A DNA stretch of 64,000 nt from the NCBI GenBank assembly GCA_020631135.1, contig JAHDHU010000005.1:1-64000 (forward strand), given 5' to 3'. This document shows, one piece after another, positions 37,331 to 44,992 of this stretch (the first letter of the stretch is position 1; every line of letters starts with the position of its first letter). The notes under the pieces are model-generated. The model did no database searches. It was given only the letters and a program-made list of their open reading frames with translations, and was not told the origin of the DNA. The DNA is from Saprospiraceae bacterium (GTDB taxonomy: Bacteria; Bacteroidota; Bacteroidia; Chitinophagales; Saprospiraceae). The translations under genes were made by a program, and so were the position numbers.

Positions 37331-37789
37331 ATGAAAGTAGTAATACAAAGAGTAAATAATGCTGAAGTAGATATCCCTTCTGAAAATTATAACCAATCGA
37401 TTGAAAATGGTCTTATGGTCTTATTAGGAATCGAAAATGAAGATAACGCTGATGATATTAATTGGTTAACTAACAAAATTGTCAGTATGCGAATATTTAA
37501 TGATTCAGATGGAATAATGAATTTATCGATTAATGATATTGGCGGATCAATACTATTAGTAAGTCAGTTTACACTTCAAGCCAGTACAAAGAAAGGAAAT
37601 AGACCTTCTTACATAAAAGCCGCAAAGCCAGAAATAGCAGTACCAATTTATAATTCATTTATTATTGAATTAACAAATAAGCTGATGAGTCACAATTTAA
37701 AGACTGGTATTTTTGGCGCCGACATGAAAATTTCTTTAATAAATGACGGACCAGTCACCATAATTATGGATTCTAAAAACAGAGTATGA
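37331..37789 (+). CDS. dtd: D-aminoacyl-tRNA deacylase
   Basis: Dtd hydrolyses D-aminoacyl-tRNAs (and Gly-tRNA-Ala), preventing D-amino acids from entering translation. At 152 residues it has the family length. The two active-site motifs SQFTLQA (about 79-85) and NDGPVTI (about 138-144) are intact, and MKVVIQRVNNAEV is the normal start. It overlaps the mazG-like gene by 4 bp. Confidence 0.95.
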   Translation: MKVVIQRVNNAEVDIPSENYNQSIENGLMVLLGIENEDNADDINWLTNKIVSMRIFNDSDGIMNLSINDIGGSILLVSQFTLQASTKKGNRPSYIKAAKPEIAVPIYNSFIIELTNKLMSHNLKTGIFGADMKISLINDGPVTIIMDSKNRV

Positions 37790-38148
37790 TTTATTTACAC
37801 GAAGTTCAAGATAAAGTTGATCAATGGATTAAGTTAAATGGTGTACGATATTTTGACGAACTAACAAACGCCTTAATATTGAATGAAGAGGTTGGAGAAT
37901 TTTCGAGTTTAGTAGCTCGAATCTATGGTGAGCAGTCCTTTAAAACTATAGAACAAGAGCAGGCGGCTAATGAAAATATAAAAGATGAGCTAGGTGATAT
38001 ATTTTTTGTTATCGTTTGTTTAGCCAATCAGATGGACATCTCAATCGAAGAGATATTTAAAAAAAACTTAGCAAAGAAAACCAAAAGGGATAAACATAGA
38101 CACCATAATAATCCGAAGTTGAATACAAGAAACTCCAAAAGTCAATAA
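37786..38148 (+). CDS. MazG-like nucleotide pyrophosphohydrolase
   Basis: This is a 120-residue all-alpha NTP pyrophosphohydrolase of the MazG/dUTPase superfamily. Metal-binding acids are visible in LNEEVGEFSSLVAR (EExxE pattern, about 29-42) and in DELGDIFFVIVCLA (ExxD pattern, about 66-79). It should remove pyrophosphate from non-canonical NTPs. The start overlaps dtd by 4 bp; dtd-mazG pairs are frequent in Bacteroidota. Confidence 0.88.
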   Translation: MIYLHEVQDKVDQWIKLNGVRYFDELTNALILNEEVGEFSSLVARIYGEQSFKTIEQEQAANENIKDELGDIFFVIVCLANQMDISIEEIFKKNLAKKTKRDKHRHHNNPKLNTRNSKSQ

Positions 38149-38155
38149 GTTTTAA

Positions 38156-39232
38156 TTGAGTAATCAGGAAACAATTTTTACGCGTTTACTAAAAAGCAAA
38201 TTAGTTTTTGCTTGTTTAATATTTCTCTCATTTTTGTTTTTAGTATCTGTTTTTTCTTATTTCATAATTTCTGACAATTCTCCGAATGCCAATACTCAAC
38301 ATTTGGAAATAACTTTGAAAGAACCAGGATTCAAATCAAAATTCTTAATTCTATCCTCACAAGAAAACGGAACCGAATCCTTTTTATCTATTCTTTTATT
38401 CGGTCAACGTAATTCTACCGATCAAATACCTTTCAAAGAATTGAAAGTCGAAAAAGAACATTTGTTGATTACAAACCACTTTAATCAGAATAAAATTTTT
38501 CTCCTTAATGATATAGTTAAAAAAGATGAATCCTTGGATAATTACATTATCGAAAAAACTTTTTTGTTAGGGACGGATAAGTTTGGACGAGATATATTTA
38601 GTCGACTTATACTTGGTATTAGGATATCCTTGCTGATTGGTTTTATGTCAGTTCTGATATCCTTGACCATCGGAATTATTATTGGAGCATCCGGTGCTTT
38701 TTTTGGAGGATGGGTTGATAGAGTAGTGCTTTATTTAATTAACATTATGTGGTCTATACCTACCTTATTATTAGTATTTGCCATAATCATTGCCTTCGGA
38801 CGAGGTTTTTGGATAATATTTTTTGCAGTAGGTCTAACACTCTGGGTTGATGTAGCAAGACTGGTGAGAGGCCAAGTTTTAAAAATTAAAGAAGAAGAAT
38901 TTATAACTGCGGCGCGAAGTTTATCTTACAGTTCTTCTAGGACTATTTTTAGACATATTTTACCAAATATTATTGGTCCCTTGCTAGTAATTGCAGCCAT
39001 TAACTTTGCAATTGCCATACTGATTGAAGCAGGTTTGTCTTATCTGGGTTTTGGGATTCAACCACCAGCACCATCTATTGGAAATATGCTAAATGAAAAT
39101 TATGGATATGCAATTACCGGAAAGCCTTTTTTAGCTTTTATTCCTTCATTGACAATAATGTTTATGGTTTTGACATTTAATTTAATTGGCTCGGGTCTAA
39201 GAGATATCTTAGATGTAAAATCCATCAACTGA
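38156..39232 (+). CDS. ABC transporter permease, DppC/OppC type
   Basis: This is a 358-residue permease of the oligopeptide/dipeptide type. TM1 lies at about 17-38, then an extracytoplasmic stretch of about 90 residues, then five helices. The family signature GTDKFGRDIFSRL precedes TM2, and the EAA loop is EFITAARSLSYSSSRTIF. The start is TTG; no in-frame ATG fits before TM1. No partner permease, ATPase or binding protein is adjacent, so the rest of the transporter is elsewhere. It lies between mazG and a SpoIIE phosphatase. Confidence 0.87.
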   Translation: MSNQETIFTRLLKSKLVFACLIFLSFLFLVSVFSYFIISDNSPNANTQHLEITLKEPGFKSKFLILSSQENGTESFLSILLFGQRNSTDQIPFKELKVEKEHLLITNHFNQNKIFLLNDIVKKDESLDNYIIEKTFLLGTDKFGRDIFSRLILGIRISLLIGFMSVLISLTIGIIIGASGAFFGGWVDRVVLYLINIMWSIPTLLLVFAIIIAFGRGFWIIFFAVGLTLWVDVARLVRGQVLKIKEEEFITAARSLSYSSSRTIFRHILPNIIGPLLVIAAINFAIAILIEAGLSYLGFGIQPPAPSIGNMLNENYGYAITGKPFLAFIPSLTIMFMVLTFNLIGSGLRDILDVKSIN

Positions 39233-39240
39233 TTTGACCT

Positions 39241-40470
39241 ATGAATTCTAGGGACATTGCCATAATGGAAAAATTGGAAAAGGAACTTAGTCTGAAAGAA
39301 CTTCAGATTAAAAGTTTACTGACCATTACACAAGCGATAAATGATAACATATCTGCAGAAGGTCTTTATGGTATGTATCAAAATTTTCTGAGCTGGGATA
39401 TGGGTATTAGCGTAATGGCGCTTTTCGTCAATTCTCAAAGTGAAGCATGGGAGTGTGTTTCGAATATTAATTATGCTCGTTCATCACACAAGAAGTTAGT
39501 CAAACAATTATTAGAATACGATAGACTTCATACTATTAAAGAAACGGATAGCGAAACCCTTCAAAATTTTGATATTATTATACCGGTATATCACAAAAAG
39601 GATCCCATTGCGTATAGCGTAATAGGTGGGATAAAATCAAGAGATGATCTTTATAATAAAATTCAGTTTATCACCACCATTACCAATATTGTTGCCGTTG
39701 CTTTGGAGAACAAAAGATTATTTAAACGAAAGTTAGAGCAGGAGAGATTAAACAAGGAAATAGAGCTAGCAAGTGGCGTTCAGAAAATGCTTATCCCTGA
39801 ACATCTTCCAAAATATCCATCTCACCAATTAAGTAGTATTTACAAACCTCATTCAAACATTGGAGGGGACTATTTGGACTATATCGAATTTGATAAAAAT
39901 AAATTTGCTTTTTGTATTGCCGATATATCGGGAAAGGGAGTTCCAGCAGCTCTTTTGATGGCTAACTTTCAAGCCATGATTCAAAGTCTAATTTATCAGT
40001 ATCGTGATTTAGAAACCTTTGTTTTTGCACTTAACCAAGCTGTATTTAGGATTACCAAGAGTGATAAATTCATTACTTTTTTTATTGCTCAAATCGATCA
40101 CAAAAGAAAAACCCTGAGTTATATAAATGCTGGACATTATCCACCGATTTTAGTCAATGGTTCAGAAATAAGACGACTTAAAAGTGGTTGTACTGTGATA
40201 GGCGCCTTCGAGAAATTGCCAGAGATAGAAGAAGAAAAAATAGAATTAAAGGATGAGGCATTGATATTAAGCTTCACTGACGGTTTAGCTGATTTAAAAA
40301 ATCAAAATGGAGAATATTTTGAAGATGATCGGATTGAATCTTTTGTCAAAAAGCATGCAAAATCGGATGTTGATACCTTCAATGAAGAACTCTTAAAAGA
40401 AATTGATAGTTTTAAAGGGGATACCGAATATGTAGATGATATTGCGGTGCTCACATGCAAAATAAATTAA
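39241..40470 (+). CDS. GAF-like/SpoIIE PP2C-type serine phosphatase
   Basis: This is a 409-residue phosphatase. An N-terminal GAF-like sensory region (about 20-160) and a short helical linker precede the SpoIIE/PP2C catalytic domain (about 185-409). Metal-binding acids are visible in NIGGDYLDY, CIADISGKGVPAALLMA and SFTDGLADL. Such enzymes dephosphorylate STAS anti-anti-sigma factors in partner-switching circuits, opposing an RsbW kinase; one candidate is at 28.2 kb. It overlaps or abuts the TM2/TPR gene. Confidence 0.9.
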   Translation: MNSRDIAIMEKLEKELSLKELQIKSLLTITQAINDNISAEGLYGMYQNFLSWDMGISVMALFVNSQSEAWECVSNINYARSSHKKLVKQLLEYDRLHTIKETDSETLQNFDIIIPVYHKKDPIAYSVIGGIKSRDDLYNKIQFITTITNIVAVALENKRLFKRKLEQERLNKEIELASGVQKMLIPEHLPKYPSHQLSSIYKPHSNIGGDYLDYIEFDKNKFAFCIADISGKGVPAALLMANFQAMIQSLIYQYRDLETFVFALNQAVFRITKSDKFITFFIAQIDHKRKTLSYINAGHYPPILVNGSEIRRLKSGCTVIGAFEKLPEIEEEKIELKDEALILSFTDGLADLKNQNGEYFEDDRIESFVKKHAKSDVDTFNEELLKEIDSFKGDTEYVDDIAVLTCKIN

Positions 40471-41255
40471 TGGCACGTCGAACAGTTTATAGGGAAAGAA
40501 AAAGATTAAATGCGGCTTTACTTGCTTTTATTGGAGGTGGATTAGGTCTGCATAAATTCTATCTACGTGATACAGGCGGTGGTATATTTTATCTTATTCT
40601 AGCCTTTGTTACCATCAACAGCTTCTATTTTCCATTTTCCGTTATTCTTGGTTTGTTTGATGCAATGAAACTATTAATGATGCCGGACTCTGAGTTTGAT
40701 CGAAAGTATAATCGTCAACTATTAAAGCAAAACAGATCTTATCGAAAAAATAGTCGGAGTAAGGTGCACCAAAAACCAAGCAAACGAGTTAGAAACAATC
40801 CATTCAAAAAGACAGCTTTAGCTAAATACAAAGATTTCGCTTTAGAAGAATCCATAGAAGATTTTAAAAAGGCAATAGAAATAGATAATGGTGATCCAGA
40901 TTTACACTTCAATATTGCTTGTGCATATTCTTTAACAGAACAAGCGGATGAGGCTTTTTATCATTTAAGCAAAGCTGTTGAAAATGGTTTTGCTGATTTT
41001 GAAAAAATAAAGACTCACGATGATTTAGCCTTCGTCAGGATTCAACCTGGATTTGAACAATTTCAAAAGAATAATTATTCCAATTACACAGGGGTCGGAA
41101 AAAGAAATAATCAAACTCAAACTTCTGCCAATAATCAAGTGGGTGATGACTTATTGTTGGCACAATTAAACAAGCTAAAAGAGTTACGAGATAAGGGAAT
41201 TTTAAATGAAAATGATTACGTCACGGAGACAAAAAAACTAATGAGAAGGAGATAA
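40470..41255 (+). CDS. TM2-TPR-SHOCT composite membrane protein
   Basis: This protein has three modules. An N-terminal TM2 domain has two helices with GGGLGLHKFYLRDTGGG between basic flanks. A TPR end-of-group domain (about 115-205, HFNIACAYSLTEQADEAF) follows. A C-terminal SHOCT-like helix (LLAQLNKLKELRDKGILNENDY) ends the protein. The ATG at 40470 shares the A of the upstream stop and gives 261 residues; an in-frame ATG at 40455 would add five and overlap the phosphatase by 16 bp. Coupling to the phosphatase is likely. Function is unknown; the layout suggests a membrane-tethered protein-protein adaptor. Confidence 0.8.
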   Translation: MARRTVYRERKRLNAALLAFIGGGLGLHKFYLRDTGGGIFYLILAFVTINSFYFPFSVILGLFDAMKLLMMPDSEFDRKYNRQLLKQNRSYRKNSRSKVHQKPSKRVRNNPFKKTALAKYKDFALEESIEDFKKAIEIDNGDPDLHFNIACAYSLTEQADEAFYHLSKAVENGFADFEKIKTHDDLAFVRIQPGFEQFQKNNYSNYTGVGKRNNQTQTSANNQVGDDLLLAQLNKLKELRDKGILNENDYVTETKKLMRRR

Positions 41256-41302
41256 GTATAGACACTTATTCTTTTTTTTCGTCTAAATAAAAAACAATCC
41301 TT

Positions 41303-41962
41303 TTGATAGCATACGAATTAATATCAAAAACGATCGCACCATTGCATAAAAATGATACTGGTGAGCAGGCTTTAACAATGATGAGCATCTATCATGTTAA
41401 GCACCTCCCTGTTGTCGAAGATGACCTTTTGATAGGTATTATATCCGAAGATGAAATTTTAGCCAATGACTTGGAAAAAGAAATTGGTTCTTACGACATG
41501 ATGGAAAACAAACCTTTTGTCAAAGAAGATGACCATCTTTTCGAAGTATTGTCAAAACTAGGCGAACAAAAACTTAGCGTTATACCTGTAGCTGATAAAG
41601 AAAACTACTATTTAGGCGCAATCAAACAAGAAGACCTAATTCATTACTACGCAAACAGCTTTTCATTTAAAGAAGCTGGCTCTATTTTGGTTATACAAAT
41701 GAAAAGGATAAATTATTCTTTGGCAGAGATTTCTCGTATTGTAGAAGAAGAGAATGGTTCCATCCTTAGTACTTTTTTAAGTTCTACAGATAATTCTGAG
41801 AATGTAATGGTTACACTTAAGATCAGTGCAGAGAATACAAATGGAATCGTTGCATCTTTTGAAAGATATGGTTACGAAATAAAAGGCTCATTTATGGAAA
41901 ATGAATATATCGATACACTTAAAGAACGGTATGATGCCTTAATGACTTATCTAAATGTCTAA
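41303..41962 (+). CDS. CBS-domain protein with C-terminal ACT-like domain
   Basis: This 219-residue cytosolic protein has two CBS motifs (about 1-60 and 65-125), which usually bind adenosyl nucleotides. Residues about 140-205 (SILVIQMKRINYSLAEISRIVEEE) look like an ACT regulatory domain. The start is TTG followed by IAYELISK, the usual N-terminus of this Bacteroidota family. It overlaps the POTRA/barrel gene by 8 bp and is two genes before nadK, a conserved neighbourhood. Confidence 0.85.
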   Translation: MIAYELISKTIAPLHKNDTGEQALTMMSIYHVKHLPVVEDDLLIGIISEDEILANDLEKEIGSYDMMENKPFVKEDDHLFEVLSKLGEQKLSVIPVADKENYYLGAIKQEDLIHYYANSFSFKEAGSILVIQMKRINYSLAEISRIVEEENGSILSTFLSSTDNSENVMVTLKISAENTNGIVASFERYGYEIKGSFMENEYIDTLKERYDALMTYLNV

Positions 41963-43361
41963 ACATTTATTATTAGTCTTTTTTAGTTTCTCCCTATGCC
42001 TTTTGTATTCACAAAATGAAACAGCTCCTCATGTAATTATCGATTCTATAATTATCAAAGGAAACAAAAAGACTAAAGAACGTATCGTTCACAGGGAATT
42101 GGATTTTGCCATTGGAGATACAATACTAATCCGAAACTTTGAAGAAAAGATGCTTCTTTCGAGAAAGAGACTTTTTAATACAGGTCTTTTTAATCTCATC
42201 AATATAAATCTTAGTGGTTTCAATGCTACCACTAATAAAGGAAATGTAGTAATTGATCTAGTCGAAAACCTTTTCATTTACCCAGCTCCGATCTTCGAGC
42301 TCGCAGACCGTAACATAAATGTATGGCTTAAAGAAATGAATGGCTCGCTTGATAGAGTCAACTATGGATTGAGGTTGGATCACATAAATTTAACGGGGAT
42401 GCAAGACCGACTCAAGGTCAAATTACAAAGAGGTTATACCCGAAAATATGAACTAAATTATACTTATCCCTATCTCAATAGAAACCTAGGATTTGGCGGA
42501 CACATATTTTATGCAGAACAAAAAGAGATAGGTTATATCACACAAGGAAATAAAACATTGTTCTTTCAAGCGATGGACGAAAGAATCATGTTGAGAAGAT
42601 TCAGGACGGGAATAGACTTGCGCTATCGCAAAAATTTATTTAGTTGGCACAATATATATTTTCAGTTTCATCGCAACGCCATTGATGAAGAAATTGCAAA
42701 TATTCTCAATCCTGATTATTTTCTTAACGGAAGATCTAAGCTCAGGTTCTTTTTATTAGAATACAATTTTGATTTTAATAAACGGATTTTCAATATTTAT
42801 CCAGAAGGAGGTTATAGGATTAATTTTAATATTAAAAAGGAAGGTCTAGGAATTTTTAAAGACTATAATAATCTTCCTGTTTTCGTTGATTCGGACCTAC
42901 ACTTTAAAATTAAAAGCGGACTAATTACGAGCTTCCGAGTAAAAGCTAAAGCTAATTTAATACGTGATAAGTTGGCATTCGCCAATAATACAGGACTGGG
43001 ATATGGTAAAGATATTGTTGGTGGGTATGAACTCTATTTGCTAGATGGTTCAGATTATATTCTGACAGAATCGCAGTTGAAGTTTAGATTCTTTGATAGA
43101 ATTTTAAATATCGATCGGATTATGCCCATAAAAGGTTTTAAAAAATTGGATCTAAAAATGTTCTTTAGATTAAATATTGATGCAGCGTACGTAAATGAAA
43201 GGGATTACATAATTACTAATGATTTAAACAATCAGTGGGTTGTAGGATTTGGCCCGGCTATTGATATATTGTTTTTTCATAATTTTCTTTGGAAGTTTGA
43301 ATATAGTTTTAATCAATTGGGTGAATCCGGATTATTTATTCACACATCAAACGTTTTCTGA
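41955..43361 (+). CDS. POTRA-containing outer-membrane beta-barrel protein (Omp85-like)
   Basis: This 468-residue protein has a signal peptide (1-20, ending YSQ). One POTRA-like module lies at about 27-100 (IDSIIIKGNKKTKERIVHRELDF ... GDTI ... NTGLFNLININL). A C-terminal barrel of about 330 residues follows, ending in the aromatic residue F. It is shorter than BamA (five POTRA) and TamA (three), so it is a reduced Omp85 relative whose clients are unknown. It overlaps the CBS gene (8 bp) and nadK (1 bp), within one operon. Confidence 0.82.
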   Translation: MSKHLLLVFFSFSLCLLYSQNETAPHVIIDSIIIKGNKKTKERIVHRELDFAIGDTILIRNFEEKMLLSRKRLFNTGLFNLININLSGFNATTNKGNVVIDLVENLFIYPAPIFELADRNINVWLKEMNGSLDRVNYGLRLDHINLTGMQDRLKVKLQRGYTRKYELNYTYPYLNRNLGFGGHIFYAEQKEIGYITQGNKTLFFQAMDERIMLRRFRTGIDLRYRKNLFSWHNIYFQFHRNAIDEEIANILNPDYFLNGRSKLRFFLLEYNFDFNKRIFNIYPEGGYRINFNIKKEGLGIFKDYNNLPVFVDSDLHFKIKSGLITSFRVKAKANLIRDKLAFANNTGLGYGKDIVGGYELYLLDGSDYILTESQLKFRFFDRILNIDRIMPIKGFKKLDLKMFFRLNIDAAYVNERDYIITNDLNNQWVVGFGPAIDILFFHNFLWKFEYSFNQLGESGLFIHTSNVF

Positions 43362-44242
43362 TGCAGGTTTTAATTTATGGCAGAATAGTAAAAGAAGAGG
43401 ATCGGCAAGTAATAAAGCAATTACTGGACACCCTCTCCGAACTTCGCATAAAGGCTCATATTTTGGAGGCTTTTAAGAGCTCGGCAATAGAACAAAACCT
43501 TAAATCTGATTTACCGACTTTCAACTCTTATAATGACATAAAAAAAATTAGACCGGATTTTTTAATCTCGTTGGGAGGAGATGGTACGATCTTAAGTGCA
43601 ATGACGCTCATAAGAGATTTGGCTGTGCCAATTTTAGGTATCAATCTTGGAAGGTTAGGATTTTTGGCGAATGCAGATAAAAACAAGATTCATCAAAGCT
43701 TATTAAAATTGAAAAATGGTGATTTTTCTTTACAGGATCGTACGATGTTACAACTAAGATCTGAGCGCAACCTATTTGGCGAATGCCCAGTTGCTTTGAA
43801 TGATTTTACAGTTTTGAAAAGAGACAATTCTTCGATGATATTAATTCATTGTTACATAAATGGAGAATTACTAAACTCGTATTGGGCAGATGGACTTATC
43901 GTTTCGACTCCTACAGGTTCTACTAGTTATTCACTTAGTGTAGGAGGACCTATTGTTACACCTGATTCAGGTAATTTTGTTATTTCTCCAGTTGCTCCTC
44001 ACAATCTAAATGCTCGTCCAGTCGTAGTTAGTGATGATGTTGAGATAAGTATACGAGTAGAGGGAAGATCAGAGACTTACCTCGTCACATTAGATGCAAG
44101 AAACAACACGATAAGTGACAAGGAGGAATTGGTCCTCACTAAATGTAATTATACTGCCAAGTTGGTCAGTTTAAACAATAGTTCCTTTTTTAAAACCATT
44201 CACAAAAAGCTTAATTGGGGTACAGACAAACGTAATTCATGA
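43361..44242 (+). CDS. nadK: NAD kinase
   Basis: NadK phosphorylates NAD to NADP. The 293-residue protein has the diagnostic SLGGDGTILSA (about 69-79), the ND pair in ALNDFTVLKR and the STPTGSTSYSLSVGGP block. The ATG shares its first base with the preceding stop, so translation is coupled to the barrel protein. It overlaps the next gene by 4 bp. Confidence 0.95.
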   Translation: MQVLIYGRIVKEEDRQVIKQLLDTLSELRIKAHILEAFKSSAIEQNLKSDLPTFNSYNDIKKIRPDFLISLGGDGTILSAMTLIRDLAVPILGINLGRLGFLANADKNKIHQSLLKLKNGDFSLQDRTMLQLRSERNLFGECPVALNDFTVLKRDNSSMILIHCYINGELLNSYWADGLIVSTPTGSTSYSLSVGGPIVTPDSGNFVISPVAPHNLNARPVVVSDDVEISIRVEGRSETYLVTLDARNNTISDKEELVLTKCNYTAKLVSLNNSSFFKTIHKKLNWGTDKRNS

Positions 44243-44886
44243 CCAATGAAGATATGTCATATGATCGTTCTGCGTATTTAAGATTTAGAGAAATACAAGA
44301 AAATGCCTTTCGGACCAAAGTAAAGTTTGTTCTAGAGCAAAGGGATCAAATTAATAAACTAAGGTATCGTGATAAACAATTTATTGAACTTGATTTTCTA
44401 ATTTGTTTGTTTGAGATAGGGGATTACGAACGTTATTTAGAATTTGTTGATAAAGAAATAGAATCAGTCATTAGAAATAACATATTCCGATTTAAAGAAA
44501 AAGATATTTATTATCATCTTTTACAGTGTAAAGCATTGGCTTTATTTAATCTTTTTAAGGACCAAGAATGCTTAAAACTTACCAAAGAGATCTGTGCCAT
44601 CAATGGCAATAGTAAAATTCCACGAATCATCATTTTAAAGTTGATGAAACGCAAGAAGAGAAAATGGTCAATCCGTTTAAATGGACTTTCAATTGGTTTA
44701 ATTTTAATGACAGCTGTCATTCTTTTTGTAGAACTTATAGTAATCCGTCCTTTCTACCCTGAGCATAGTATAACAATTGAAATGTTCAGAAACACCACGA
44801 TATTAGCTGCATTTTCCTTTTTGATTGTTAAAGAAATTCTCGTTTATCTTTTTGCCCATCATGAGACCAATAAATTAGTCAAATAA
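44239..44886 (+). CDS. Hypothetical membrane protein
   Basis: I do not recognise this 215-residue protein. The first 150 residues are a charged helical cytosolic region with a repeat-like look (FLICLFEIGDYERYLEFVDKEI). Two membrane helices follow at about 153-175 and 188-206, with a short periplasmic loop between. It overlaps nadK by 4 bp as the last gene of this operon. Confidence 0.7.
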   Translation: MTNEDMSYDRSAYLRFREIQENAFRTKVKFVLEQRDQINKLRYRDKQFIELDFLICLFEIGDYERYLEFVDKEIESVIRNNIFRFKEKDIYYHLLQCKALALFNLFKDQECLKLTKEICAINGNSKIPRIIILKLMKRKKRKWSIRLNGLSIGLILMTAVILFVELIVIRPFYPEHSITIEMFRNTTILAAFSFLIVKEILVYLFAHHETNKLVK

Positions 44887-44992
44887 GTATTTATCTTAGT
44901 TGGTACGGTTTTCGTCGAAAAAACTGCGATTCCTTTTGGATTAATATGACTCGTGACACTCTTGTGTCTATTTTTAAATAAAAATCTTCTCT

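Noticed and set aside
44919-44980. TTTTCGTCGAAAA and GACAC-TCTT-GTGTC hairpins as a terminator of the nadK operon
   Set aside because: Stems are short (5-6 bp) and the T tract is weak and offset; not enough for a call.
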